64,000 bases of DNA from Rhodocollybia butyracea (taxonomy: Eukaryota; Basidiomycota; Agaricomycetes; Agaricales; Omphalotaceae): assembly GCA_015501585.1 (NCBI GenBank), contig JADNRY010000248.1, forward strand, positions 27,226 through 91,225, read 5' to 3'. Shown here one piece after another: positions 45,940-57,332 of the stretch. The position numbers and the translations under genes are program-made. The notes beneath the pieces were generated by a model. It made no database searches and was not told the DNA's origin. It saw nothing but the letters and a program-made list of their open reading frames with translations. Positions within the stretch are counted from its first letter, which is position 1, and the number at the start of each line of letters is the position of its first letter.

Positions 45940-46500
45940 TTAAATTGATTTGAATCTCACTCATATTTTCTCTAGCTGGTGAGCGTTAGTGTGATTTAAA
46001 TATATTGGATTTGTGCTCAATCTGTCATCAACAGTGCGACGAGGTCTTTACACCTGTGAGTGCCATTTAAATCCATTTAAATCTGTTTGAGTCTCATTCA
46101 TATCTTCTACAGCAGGATTCTAAGGTGTTACTTAAATCTATTTAAATCCATTTAAATCACGATCTTTAACCGTACCACTACCCTTAGGCTTCTCTCGAGT
46201 GAGCGTTATTTAAATCCATTCAAATCCATTCAAATCTCATTCGTAGACACAGTGACTGAGCCCTTGGACTTTTCACTGGTGATTGTCATTTAAATCAATT
46301 TAAAACCGTTTAAATCTCATCTCTACCTTCATCAGCGGTGCCGATGGAGTAGTCGGTGAGATGTTCGTAGGGTTTATGACTTAGTTTCCTAGTGTATCCA
46401 TTTAGGTACATTTAAAGTAATTTAAATAGTACATAGGTTGAAAACGTTCAACATTTAAATCAAGTGGGATTGTTTCCTGCTGTATTACATTTAACGTAGG
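45940..46500. repeat. Right subterminal array of ATTTAAAT-type words
   Basis: About 20 copies of TTTAAA-type words, often paired as ATTTAAATCCATTTAAATC, in 560 bases between the transposase stop codon and the right inverted repeat. Mirrors the left array at 26870-27210. Confidence 0.7.
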
Positions 46501-46662
46501 AACTTTTTGATGTTTTCCTCGCTTTGTGTTGTGCCCTGAGGGACACCAGCAGTCCGCAAGGACAAGGGAACCTAGCCCTCGGAGAAAGGATACGAAGATC
46601 GTAAAGGAGCGCCCGTGGGCGCTCCGTATCGGAGTTTACATTACATTACGACAACTCAATGG

Positions 46663-46764
46663 ACCGGTTATATGCTTTGCCGGCCACTGCCTAGGGCAAC
46701 ACCGTTCCACTGCGTTAAACGCAGTTGCAAATCAACTGCCACGGTCCTTGCCCGCTGTGTGAAT
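46663..46764 (-). repeat. Right terminal inverted repeat of the KDZ element
   Basis: Reverse complement of 25812-25913 with a few mismatches; the internal palindrome lies at 46709-46725. Confidence 0.85.
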
Positions 46765-47119
46765 TAGAAACGTAACTAGAGCAGACCAAATCCAGACAAT
46801 GCCGATCCACCCATCAGATACTATGCAAGTTGGTGAAACCCCAGTCACCAAGACTTGAAATCTCGGTGCAAGTCTTTGAGCTGTGAAGCTTGTGAAGTTA
46901 CACCAGGGAAAGCGAAAGGGGAAGCAACGCCGTTCGAAGCGGTTCCTCCAACTACAGAGATGATACGGCACGCTGGTTCCTATCGTTGGACTCGTTTCCG
47001 ACAACAGCAGTCTGCGGGGACAAACGACTGGCGCTCCCAAAAGCTATCGATGGAGAATTGAAACTTGAAGGGCTGAAAATGAGACTGGCCGAAGTGTTGT
47101 TTACGCACTTTCATAGGCC

Positions 47120-47396
47120 TCAAGTGGCGAGGCCGTTGAGGAAGGAGCTGTGTGTCTGATTGTCTATGTTAGATAGATGTGGAGTTGATGTTGGGCGGCG
47201 CCAGCAGATGCCTCGATGAACCCATGCTGTAAGGGGATTTAGTTAGCAATGCACATCGCAAGGGAATGATTATTGGCAATATATTGGCAGAACTCACATG
47301 TATACGTGTCAAGAAAAAGTAGGAGCACTCACCAACGCGAATTTGGAGGGGGGGCGGCATGGCGAAAGGCTGACTCGAACGATCGGAATCAGACAT
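47120..47396 (-). CDS. Small hypothetical protein
   Basis: ATG 47394-47396 (MSDSDRSSQPFAMPPPLQ). An intron with a GTGAGT donor and an ACAG acceptor near 47230 joins AWVHRGICWRRPTSTP, and the gene stops at 47120-47122. About 58 residues. The good splice signals are the only support; it may be a gene fragment. Confidence 0.3.
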
Positions 47397-47397
47397 T

Positions 47398-47906
47398 GAC
47401 GGCGCAATGAGAGGCCTAACATAAGCAACAGTGAAGGAGAGTAAAGTTCAAGCCATACAAAAAGGACTCCGGCCACGTGAATTCAGAAAAAAAGCGCGAA
47501 AATTTCCGCCAAAAAAAATCCAGAGCCCCTAAGACACTATTTTCTTTCTGGTATTTTCATTGAGAGCAGAAAATGCTTTGACCTTGCATCCTGCTTCTGG
47601 AATGCTTGCGAGAACAAATACGCTATACTAGTAGGTAACTGTAGGAGAGGAAATATGCCAAAATCGCGCCCCAAAATACGCTATTCCGGACAAAATTTAG
47701 GAGGAGTTTCTGGGGGCCTGTGGACGGGTTTTGAACATTGAACGTTGAACAGACGACGTAGTTTTTTTTTCTTTTGGTTTCTGACGACGTCGCGTGAGCG
47801 CCGGGTGAGCGCTCAAGCGCTCAGTTCAACGCACACCAATCTTTGACAATCTCTCCTTCTCTCCTTTCCTTCGGTGGATTATTTGTCTTTTAATCTTACA
47901 GATTAC
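47398..47906. other. Upstream region of the kinase-like/DUF6699 gene
   Basis: Non-coding. GAACATTGAACGTTGAAC at about 47737-47755 resembles runs upstream of the gene at 23349 and at 37982. Confidence 0.35.
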
Positions 47907-50511
47907 ATGTCAAGCCAAACAGATAGCTCATCTGATCATGCTGGATCGGTCAGTATTATACTGGTATTCGCTCAGTTATGTCTGCCAGCACTAATTCAAA
48001 TTCTCTTGCTTGTTCTGCCTGTCAGATATGGAGTGCTGTGAAGTATGATTTCAGATTCTTCCAAATACTTCGTTTTCTGAATAATATTGAACGATAGATC
48101 CTCATTTTTCGCTAATGCAAATCGCTTTACCATAAACGGAGCAACCTTTCAACTATTTTGTGGATCAGAAGGTATGTGCTCTATGAAGGCAGTTGTCTTT
48201 GTTTAAAGTACCTTTAAGATAGTGAACCTGGGCAAGCGATTTATGTTGATGGGATTCCTGTGGTGAGCATTAAATGCTGCGCTGATTAAGTGTTGCGTTT
48301 AACTTTTAACTACGAGATCCCTGCAATACACCTTGAAGAACAAATACGCGAACGAAAAGGGTCACGGTTTTCAATTGCCACGATACCCTTCTCAGAGAAA
48401 AAGGTAATTGTTCAGGTATTCGAAGGTCCCCAAGCAAATCAAGTGGGTAATTGACTGAGCGCTCTCCGGGTGCTCCAGCCCTGCCGGCCAAGTAATGTAC
48501 TGACATACAATCTCAGTTGTGGAAAGAAACACTGCGTTATTCTCGATGTATGGTGTAAGTGTGGATGCTTTGCAGCCGAGACATAACAGCCATTCATAAT
48601 TAACCGACAGAAATGCGCATATCCTTGGCATTGTTGGGATATCAAAACCCGCTGCCTCTGATGATGATGTGCACTATATCGCATTTGGCGGACGTGCGTT
48701 TTCTGCAGTCTTACCATTTTTTCTTGCTCACATATCTCACGCAGGCCATGAAAATGATTCGCATTATCTACTCGCGGAGGCGTTGCGGAAAGGCGACAAA
48801 GAGATAACAACAATAGGATCACAGATAGTGAATAAAAATTCTGTGCATATTCTCTGCCGTGCTAACAACATATTCCACAACTTAATAGGTGTACGGAGCT
48901 TCGGTGAAAATCTTTCTATTGTGCATCTTCCACTATTCATTTTATGGAAATCTGGGTTGACGTACTTAGTCTGGACTGGATTACCTTTTTTCAAGCCGGA
49001 TCATCTCTGTGGAAGATATCAAAAGCACAGTATGTTGACTTCGGCCCTCCATTAAAAATGGCGACCATTCACTCTGCTTCAGAATTTCGAGGTATTCTCT
49101 GACAGGCATGGACACACTGCAATTGTTTTTGCACCAGATATCTTGCCTAAGGCTCCAGATTTTACAGTGGCAAACACAAAGTCAGTTTTGGATTCTTTGA
49201 TCTTAGAGGTACGCTGCACATTATCCCTCTGGTACATTAGCGTATCTGATTCTCTCCGATCTTACATATAGGTATTCAAAGAAGCAAATTATGTCATCTA
49301 CAGTGAGTTGGCGATGATGACGCAAGAACATTGCAATGGGAGGTTATGTCTTTTACAGGAGAGAAAGTCGAACGGCACGATGATGATCTCCAAAGTAACG
49401 AAGATCTTGAAAGAAATCATGCCACTGGAATCTCACCTCGACACCATTCCCAACTAAATTCCGGAAATAGCACTAGCACCCAGGATACTGAGAGCAATAT
49501 GGACGCAAATCCAGCCAGTATTACGGTTTGTCGGAGGGAGATTGTTTGGAGGTCTCTCAATTCCGATCTGGCTTTATCAGAAATATCCAAACTTTACCGA
49601 GACCTACTGCGCATCCACTCATCTCTTGACAACACTGGCCAATATTTGATTGATTTCCCCCGCCGCTCTGGCGAAAGAAAGTCTGCAACCCAGCATAAAT
49701 GCAAAGGTTACATTCGCGAGGAAATTACCCTCACTCCAGATGCATTCCGCAATAGTGTTTCTGTTTTTGAAAAACCATCGCTCAATGAAATTTGTGGGAT
49801 GTGTGGCGAGGTTGTGCAGTATCAGGAATTAGGTGAATCAGAAGATGGGGAAGCTGCGGGCAACGGGGAACCCAATAGTGAAGGGAGCCCGTTGATTGGT
49901 AAACAATGTGGTTTTCAACAGTCAACTGATGAACACTGACGCTCGCTTCAGTAAGAGGCCTAGCTGTGGCATTGAGCTGGCCTCTAACAGAGCCTGGTCG
50001 CACTTCTGCTCGGAAGAAACGGCCAATTATTTGCTTTGACATTGCATTCGACCCAAGGAAGAGCCGGGGAGTGACCGTGCAAGCCTTTCCTGATGTAGCG
50101 CATAGAGTGGATATTCCCTCCGACACGATTAGATTACCCGCATCGTCGCACTGTATACTCACTGAGATGCAGATTTTCCTAGACGTGGAAGATTTTCGCC
50201 GTTGGCCTGTCAAAGTCAAGCGTAAAAGTGGTATCAGATGCCTGGATGTTTTTTACACTATCTACGAGACGTTTCAACGTACCCTGAACCCAGAGGACAT
50301 TCGTTCTTTCGGTGAGGTTCATATCAAGTGTTGCGAGAGGTTTTGCTAACAGTATTGCATCGATTCACCAGGATTACCGCTATATAATAGGCAGCATGGT
50401 ACTATGCGGCGGGTTGATCTTCTACGAGGCAGACGTTTCTTCCGTGGTATCGTACGATCTGGGGAGGATTGGATGTTGCTGCTGGACGATTATACATCTT
50501 CACAACATTAA
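47907..50511 (+). CDS. Multi-exon agaricomycete protein: kinase-like N-lobe remnant plus DUF6699-like C-terminus
   Basis: ATG 47907 (MSSQTDSSSDHAGS). Exons up to 49300 give fragments such as GATFQLFCGS, RNAHILGIVGISKPAASDDD and AEALRKGDKEITTIG, which resemble agaricomycete proteins with a degenerate kinase-like N-lobe. 49331-49900 includes REIVWRSLNSD, QHKCKGYIREEITLTPDAFR and NEICGMCGEVV. A GTAAAC...TTCAG intron joins this to VRGLAVALSWPLTEPG. The end (FRRWPVKVKRKSGIRCLDVF, YETFQRTLNPEDI, HGTMRRVDLLRGRRFFRGI, DDYTSSQH) looks like a DUF6699 domain. One splice near 50336 does not keep frame in my reading, so a frame error or different border is possible. Function unknown; kinase activity unlikely because the catalytic HRD/DFG motifs are not seen. 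Confidence 0.5.
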
Positions 50512-51270
50512 CGATTGCAATTTATCCCACACAACTCCTAAATTTATACGGTGGGTGTTTCATTGGAAACAAGATCCGAACACTAATCTTTGTACAATTG
50601 ACATTTTAACACAAGGTTTAGCTGGGCATGTGGACTTGTTTGTTTGTTGTAGGATGTATAATTTTGTTCATTTGTTTGTTTACTACTCTTCCTATCTCCA
50701 TCTTTCCTTTTTTTTTTCTTCTTTTTTTCACGTGCATCCCCCACCCCACTCACCAATTCGCATCGCTTGTGTTTCCCGTTGTTTCTGTCCCCCATCGTCC
50801 CATATTTGCTGAGGCCTGTCTTTCACGGGCGGCGGCTGCCTCATCGCGTATGCTGAGGGCGGAGGTGACAGCGGCGGGGGTGGCAGCAGCAGCAACAGCG
50901 GCGTCGAGGGATAAACAGGACCGCGTCGGGTTTCCTCCCAATATTTCAATTTTTGAATGATTTTGGATATTCTATTTTCTATAGAACAATGATAAGTAGA
51001 CGCTATTAATCAGCGCATCAAGCGGACACAAAGGGTTGCATAGGGTTGCATGTTATCCAAGACCGAAGGCGTACTCTACTTATCATTGATCCATGTGCTC
51101 CTCTAAATGAGTCTGAGTTAAACGAATTCTGCATTTCATTACTGCATTCAGCGACAGATCGCTACCGAGTATTATACAACTTGAAATATACTGAAGGATT
51201 ACATATGTGGCAAGACTAATAAGTATGAGTGAAAACAAAAAAGTGAAAATTAAACGGTCAATATCAGCAA
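50512..51270. other. Intergenic; pyrimidine-rich and GGC-repeat stretch
   Basis: 50706-50760 is a T/C tract and 50830-50915 is rich in GGCGG/GCAGC words. No supported gene; small ORFs here are products of low complexity. Confidence 0.4.
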
Positions 51271-51289
51271 CAGCGTGAAACTTACCCTC

Positions 51290-52356
51290 AGCATCCCTAA
51301 CCCTCACACCCAGCCATTGCAAGATTCCGCGGAAATGTAAGAGCAACTAAGTACCGGCTAAATTTTCTATCTGAGGGATTGCGAGATTGCCTGAATCAAG
51401 TAGCACTCACAGTTCGTCAGCACGGCGTGTTCAAGAACAGCCGGCGGTTGATTGTTGATGTCTTTATGTGAAAAGCCAAAGACTATCAAGTAGAACGCAG
51501 CGTAGCGGTCATATTCAGGAGACGATGCCTGTTCTTCTAATTCAAGAAACGTGGCCAAATGTGTTGCCGTGACCTTGCGAGCAACCCCATTTCTGGGGCT
51601 AGCAATGATATCGCTAATCTGGAATACAAAAGACACTGAGAGAATGGCAGGTGAAAAGTTTCAAAGCATACACACATTCTGTTCTAACCATTTGCGATCT
51701 TCCTCGTTGATCAAACCGCTTGTTTTGAGTTTTGACGATGATAGGAAGTCGTATTTTCCAGCCGGTTGCACTGTTTGTGGTAAAGGGAAGGCCTTTTTGT
51801 AAGCGTTTCGGTCACTTGGGGTCTCCATATCTCTGCAGCGATGCCGCCGGTATATTCCAACAGCTCGATGAATACGGTCTTCATGAGAGAGGTTCTTGTC
51901 AAGGGAGTTAAACAGGATGGTCAGTTCGCTGACATCTTCTGGGGTGCAGAGCGATTGAGCGAGCGTTGGATACGATGTTTCCCAGAAAATGCGGCTTGCT
52001 GCACCTTTCGCCAGATGGTTGCGAAAGATAGGCTTGAGAGGCGTAATTGACGAGTGAACTAATCTCTTCAGCGATTCGAGTTCAGTCTTCAATGAAGCGA
52101 TTTCAGCTGATAGCCACTTGTCAAAAGCGGCGGCTCTCTCGTCGTGGGCAGCGAAGACGATGGCGACAGCGAAGGGGACGGCGACAGCGACAGCTTCAGT
52201 GATGGCAATACGGATATCGGCGGCGATGGCTGCAGGGACGGCGGCAGGGGTCTGAATTCCAGCTGACCTCTGGGCGGCGGCTCTTTCGTCCTCGGCGGCG
52301 AAGGCGGCGGCTACAGCAGTGTAGATTTCGACAGATTCGACAGATAAGTCCGACAT
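51290..52356 (-). CDS. Hypothetical protein with Ala-rich repeated N-terminus
   Basis: ATG 52354-52356 (MSDLSVESVEIYTAVAAAF). The N-terminal 85 residues repeat an Ala-rich theme (AAAFAAEDERAAAQ; IVFAAHDERAAAF). The middle is helical with a possible coiled coil (AEIASLKTELESLKRLV). An intron after RKWLEQN (GTGTGT...TCCAG) joins ISDIIASPRNGVARKVTATH, and another after AVLTN joins LLLHFRGILQWLGVRVRD. The end is uncertain because a further GTAAGT donor follows. No known domain. Confidence 0.5.
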
Positions 52357-52499
52357 CTGGGTAAGGAGAGAAAGATAATTAAATCTGAAACTCTGCTTGC
52401 ATCATCCTTTTTCAATTTGATTTTTGCACAGCTTGTAACCGACGTGGTATAATCTCAAGGCAAGCGTGACTGGGACTAGCTGGGACTCTCTGGGACTGC

Positions 52500-52960
52500 A
52501 TGATAAACGAAAAGCACGAAGTTGTACCTGTGGAACGATACCCATAGTCCCGGGCGGCGGTTTGTCCATTCCAGTTCTATCTTCGATATTAGACCGGACA
52601 GAGCCAGAGGTACGACCACTGAGGCTAGCTAAGACGGAGAGCGTTGTGGATTTTCCGGCACTAATAATAACCATCCCTTCCACCGTATTTCGTGAGCGTA
52701 AGATCAACTACAGCAGTGACAAGATCTTTCTTGGATCGAAAAAAGAGCAGTGTTAAAAGTCTTGTTTAGGTTTTTGATAGAGATGGCAACGTCCGGAGGT
52801 AACAAGTTGGCAGCAGGCTCCAGCAGCGTTCCATCCTGGACGTCGACCTTTACACCATGAGACTCGTTTTCGTTTAATGGGCATCATAAAACCTATTTTC
52901 GAGAAGAACAGCGAGGTAAGGTCAATCTAAAAAAAGAAAAAAGTTTTTATAGATTGAATC
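52500..52960 (-). pseudogene. Fragment of an ABC-transporter ATP-binding domain
   Basis: In broken frames the minus strand encodes VKVDVQDGTLLEPAANLLPP, AISIKNLNKTF, KKDLVTAVVDLTL, then ISAGKSTTLSVLASLSGRTS and PPPGTMGIVPQ. These correspond to the start of a nucleotide-binding domain: the Walker A end GKSTT and the Q-loop region GIVPQ. The full Walker A consensus GxxGxGKST is damaged and the signature, Walker B and membrane parts are missing. A remnant of an ABCA-like transporter gene. Confidence 0.6.
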
Positions 52961-53259
52961 GACTTACATCGGCGTTCCGTGCCCGGTTTATTACAACAAA
53001 CAACAACAAAACCCTGGTATCTTACTACGTTTCTGTCGTGCTGTCTTTTCTCTCATCATGTCATTACTTGCATACTGTTGAAATGATAGTACCCCGACAT
53101 GACGTCTGATAAGTAAGCTGAACTCTCGATATCGACGAGAAGTTATCCCACTGTGAAGACACATACTAGTATACTACAACCAAAAAATTTGGCTCCGGAG
53201 TCACGTGTCTGGTCTTCTCAAGTGGCTGAGTGACACCTTCTGGGCTTCTGCGTACTCCC
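52961..53259. other. Promoter region of the first duplicated F-box gene
   Basis: No ORF and no obvious motif. Confidence 0.35.
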
Positions 53260-54591
53260 ATGTCCCTTATATCTACCTACCGGGCACTTTATCCAGAACT
53301 CCTTGTCAAAAGTCGCCACAACGACATACCCGACTCTCCTGTTGCCAGAGATAGGTTACGCGCTTTAATCGCTCAGGCACGAAGCGATCTGCAAACATGC
53401 TTGATTGGCAGTACCACTTGGCGCCAGGTTTCGAGAGTCCTGGAGCTGCAGGAATCTCTGTTGGCTCCAATTCGAACACTTCCCTCAGAGGTTTTGACAG
53501 AAATCTTTCAAGCGGTTCTTGAGACATCCAGTAAACCTGGTATTGCCTACTCATCCCAAGAGTCTACCAAGCTATCTGGACGTATATTTCTACTCACCTG
53601 GATCTGCTTTTGGTGGCGGGATGAGGCTCTTTCATGCCATACTCTCTGGTCCAGGATAATGGTTAATGACTATTCGAAGGCGCTGCCCACTTCCACAGTG
53701 ACTCCATTTCTGACTGAATGCATTTTACGATCGGGAGTCTCGGTACCTCTGAGTATTGAAATTTCTTTACTACGATATGAGAATACTCTCCCAGCTGTCA
53801 TTACCATGCTGGTAGCACGCGCTCACAGATGGACGCAGGCTGCATTGACATTCAGTTTCCCTCCCCAGATTGACATTCTGTTCCCTTTCAAACCCTCCTC
53901 TACACATTTCCCTCTTCTCGAAGATCTGTCCGTTCGATCTTATCATTATCGGACCACAGGTCGTGTCCCGAATCCAATCTTGGAGTCTCACCCTCCTCTC
54001 CAAAAACTGGAACTATGCGACCTCTCGGAGTCATACACCGACGTCATAAAGAGTCAAAATTTGAAGATTTTGAAAGTTGGCTGCTACAGCGGTGTATCTC
54101 TTGCCAGATTACTCTACATCTTCCCTTGTTTGGAGTTCTTAACACTCCAGTCTTTCAAGTTCGAAGGAAACTCTGGTGCTTATCAGGTCACTTGTCAGTC
54201 CTCCATCTTGACCTTAGACATTGGTGGGGACAGGAGCAACGAGGATAAGGTCGAAAATGGGGCCTGGACGGGTGTTACGCTCCCCACGTTGACCAAACTC
54301 GATGTCACACTACCGGACCTTATTGATCATCATCACTGGGAAGCAGCTTACGAAGCCGACACTTCCCTCAGCGAGCTGAAAGAGGTAGTAAAACGATCGA
54401 AGTGTGCATTACAGCGCGTCAATCTGATAATGTATGCAGAACAATACGAACGACTTGTACAGCCCCAGCTCATACTCCAAACGGCGGACAAGTTTTTCGA
54501 GGGCTTGCCAGTCAAGGCGGAAGGGTCTTTTGTGGAAAACGAGTCATTGAAGAAATGGATGGAAGGACAACGTTCAAGTTCCGAGGTATGA
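53260..54591 (+). CDS. F-box protein with LRR-like C-terminal region, copy 1
   Basis: Single exon. The first ATG matching the paralogs is 53260 (MSLISTYRALYPELLVKSRH); the frame is open a little upstream without an ATG. The F-box core LAPIRTLPSEVLTEIFQAV lies at about residues 70-90, followed by LLTWICFWWRDEALS and an LRR-like region (PLQKLELCDLSESYTDVI, GVSLARLLYIFPCLEFLTLQ) to about residue 440. Intact. F-box binds Skp1 in SCF ubiquitin ligases; the remainder presumably recognises the substrate. Convergent with the SDR gene at 54794-56281; both belong to the duplicated unit. Confidence 0.8.
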   Translation: MSLISTYRALYPELLVKSRHNDIPDSPVARDRLRALIAQARSDLQTCLIGSTTWRQVSRVLELQESLLAPIRTLPSEVLTEIFQAVLETSSKPGIAYSSQESTKLSGRIFLLTWICFWWRDEALSCHTLWSRIMVNDYSKALPTSTVTPFLTECILRSGVSVPLSIEISLLRYENTLPAVITMLVARAHRWTQAALTFSFPPQIDILFPFKPSSTHFPLLEDLSVRSYHYRTTGRVPNPILESHPPLQKLELCDLSESYTDVIKSQNLKILKVGCYSGVSLARLLYIFPCLEFLTLQSFKFEGNSGAYQVTCQSSILTLDIGGDRSNEDKVENGAWTGVTLPTLTKLDVTLPDLIDHHHWEAAYEADTSLSELKEVVKRSKCALQRVNLIMYAEQYERLVQPQLILQTADKFFEGLPVKAEGSFVENESLKKWMEGQRSSSEV

Positions 54592-54793
54592 TGAGGCGAA
54601 CGTGATTCCGAGTGGTGCCAATTGTACGTTTACTATACCTTCGAGGAAAAAGAAATGTATATAGATAGAATTTTAGTGAGGGCTAATTCATGAGCCAAGA
54701 AATACTTGTTCTTCGTCCAGTGGAACTCATAAGTAGTGTGCAAAAATAGTTTGATTGATAGAGGAAATGCATACTATATACAAAATGGTTTGA

Positions 54794-56281
54794 TCATCGC
54801 ACATTGGCATTCTTGAAGGCTTCTCTCAATGGAAGCTCTTTTAAACCCAACTCGATCTCCTTTGGCAAGCTCTCATAAAAACTTTCCCCTGGTTCAGCCA
54901 ATTCCGAGTGCTTTGCACTCCATCCTAGTTCTTTGATTAATCGGTCAGAGCGACAGAATTGATTAGAGCTCATTACATCGACCCTGTATAGTGTATGATC
55001 AATGATTCAAAGTGAGGTATCATGTGAAGGCATTTTGAGATGGAATGCTTACAAGGACCGAGTTGCTCCATAATTTGGGCTGAAAATGGGATTGGCCTGG
55101 CTGTGGATGTTGAGACAATTCCTTGATTCAACAGCACCTAGATCGTGTCATCAGCGGATATGAGCAGGTCGGAGGACAAATACCGGTCCTCGGTATGTAA
55201 AATTCAGATGATAACAGTAACTCACATCTCCAATAATTTCGCATACACTTAACATGGAAGTCATGTATTTTGATACAACAGGATCTGCGAATGACAATCG
55301 TAAGTATGTATAGCTTAGGATGTGTAGTAATACTCACAAAATCCATTACTTCCTTCGCCGATGCTCTTTCCCTTTAAAGCTCCATCGAGCACCGCCGAAA
55401 CTGCGTTTGCAACATCCTTGATGTGAATACAACCAACAACGTTCCGACCAGGGCCAATTGTTCCTGCAGAGATCAAATTAGGTACCAGTGCAGACAGCCT
55501 GTGAATCTTAAGGCACTACGAGGTTATCACACACCTACATGGCCTGCCTGAGAGGCAAGACTAAGATATAAGCGGAGAGGAAGGGTGACCTTTTGGATAC
55601 CTGGCCCAATACCTGTTGTAGCGTTGGACTGCTTAGCACATCTCCATTATAGATATTCGCACATACCATAGATAAACCCAGGCAGTAGAATCATAGTTCT
55701 CACTGATGGACTCGTCTTATTCGCTTGAACGATAGCTTCACAAGGATCTTTGAAGAGGTGCCCGTCGAATTCTGTACTCATCAAAGTGTCAGTGAACTCG
55801 GTACCAGTCCAGATATGTTTGGGCGCGATAAACTCTCCGGAAGATGTATATGATATGAGACTAGTTCCGGCCATGTGGATATAGATTGGCGCAGGGAGGG
55901 AACTGGTCGCGCGGACTTTGAGACCCCGGAGAGTAGCTTATGCAGGCATCAGTGCCATTTCGATGAGAATCAACTTATAAGCACTGGAAGAACTCTCCAA
56001 AACTTACCGTTTACGCTACCCATATGCTCCGCAGCCGCGACATTGATTACTACATCTGTCTTCTCCGCCTCAGCTTCAATAACACTGATATCATCCAGGC
56101 TACCCTGTATTACTTCGAGGTTCGGATGCAGCGACTTCAAATGTGTGACTTTACTGGGTGAGAGATTTCTTGCCAGCGCACGAACAGGCAGGGAAGGAAA
56201 TTCTGCCGCGAGTGAGAGCAAAACTTGACCTCCAACATAACCTGTGGCTCCAAGGAGGAATATAGACTTAGAGGTGGACAT
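54794..56281 (-). CDS. NAD(P)-binding Rossmann-fold (SDR/NmrA-like) protein, copy 1
   Basis: ATG 56279-56281. The protein begins MSTSKSIFLLGATGYVGGQV, a dinucleotide-binding GxxGxxG motif, followed by VRALARN and SLDDISVIEAEAEKTDVVIN. About seven exons: exon 2 begins ATLRGLKVRATSSLPAPIYI and contains HMAGTSLISY and LLPGFIYG; later exons read GPGRNVVGCIHIKDVANAVS, ARPIPFSAQIMEQLG and CRSDRLIKELGW; the stop is at 54794-54796. This is the layout of atypical extended SDRs (NmrA/epimerase-like). Reaction and substrate unknown. All exon joins that I checked keep frame. Confidence 0.7.
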
Positions 56282-57332
56282 ACTTCAATGTGAGAGGCTG
56301 ACTGGAGAGGGGTCCAGCGGATTTGCGCTCATATATGAACAATTAGTGTGAAGAACACTTCCTTTTATAGATTTGGGCATCGAATGAGAAATTTGGCCAC
56401 ATGAAGGAAGTGTACCAGGATTGTATAGCTATATTATAAGGCGGTCAATGAATGATCTATGTCCCAAGAAATGTTGTGGAAAAAAGATCGGAGGGCGAGG
56501 AGTACAAATCCGTGCTACAGTGTGTTTATCCGAACAAGGAATGTGTAAAAGCAAAAATAGAACTTGAGGTCGTCTTGTAGACACTGAGACGTCTTCATTG
56601 GTTGATATGTGTAGCTTGTCATTATCAATGCATCGGCTCTTTGAAACCGGCTCTTGAAGCCGGCACTTGTGGATTATACTTAGTCTGGGGGAACGCCTGT
56701 AAGGCAAGGTCCTCAGTCTCAACAAAATTGTAAGTTACAATTTAGTGCCAGATAGGATTTACTCTACCTTTATCTGCTAGCTGGCAGAGGTAGCCTGAGC
56801 CAGGGCATTTGAAGGCGTCACTGGGACACTTCGTTTCGGATGACCGTGTACCGGAAAGTGGTACCAAAGTCGGAAATGACCCAAAAGACGGTGAGAGAGG
56901 CGTGGCAGAAAAGTGGACGGCAAGATACCAGTTAACGGCGTATTTGCCAGGTTTGAGGACTTGAGGTCCGAGGTGGACTTGGACATTGATTGTTTGGCGA
57001 TGACAGACTTGTAGGAGGATAGAGCTGCAGATGCCTTTGATGATGAACGACGAACAAGCCTCAAGGAGATCATGTAGCGAACGATTTCGACTGAGAGATG
57101 CGCGTGAACAGGTCTTTTGCTCACGAAGTAATCAATGTCTGGGAACGAGACTGGAAGTTGTAAGAAGACAACGCGATGCTGGGAATGATTGTAATTGAGT
57201 GATAATTTTAAAGATCAAGGTCGCCTGTTAAACAAGCGCTCGCTGTATCATCACGTGAACCCCACCAGGCCAACGTTAACTCTCACCGCGCAGTCAGTTG
57301 ACTCTAAAAGCCTGGATTCTGCGCATTATCAA
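56282..57332. other. Spacer of the duplicated unit
   Basis: No convincing gene. It resembles 60325-61438: both contain words such as AAGGCGGTC, TGCTACAGTGTGT, CACTGGGACACTTCGTTTC and GGTGGTACCAAAG. A minus-strand ORF at 56777-57124 is conserved only weakly in the second copy. Confidence 0.5.

Larger units (their letters stand above)
25812..46764. mobile_element. Candidate giant KDZ-family DNA transposon (about 21 kb) with cargo genes
   Basis: An inverted repeat of about 100 bases marks both ends (25812-25913 and 46663-46764). Just inside each end is an array of ATTTAAAT-type words. Between them lies a KDZ (Kyakuja-Dileera-Zisupton) transposase gene with a CxC2 cysteine cluster, placed near the right end, and at least eight other genes on both strands. 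TIR plus subterminal repeats plus KDZ transposase agree with published descriptions of KDZ elements in basidiomycetes, which can be large and multi-gene. I see no convincing target-site duplication (left flank AGTTCAAC, right flank TAGAAACG). The exact termini are therefore uncertain, and it remains possible that the inverted repeats belong to two separate, nested insertions. Confidence 0.6.

Noticed and set aside
50706..50930. Short ORFs in the T/C and GGC-rich stretch
   Set aside because: Low-complexity composition opens several frames at once; no splice or motif support.
53230..57332. Earlier starts for the two F-box genes (53230 and 57195)
   Set aside because: Those positions are GTG and TTG; the first ATGs (53260 and 57333) align with the paralog starts.
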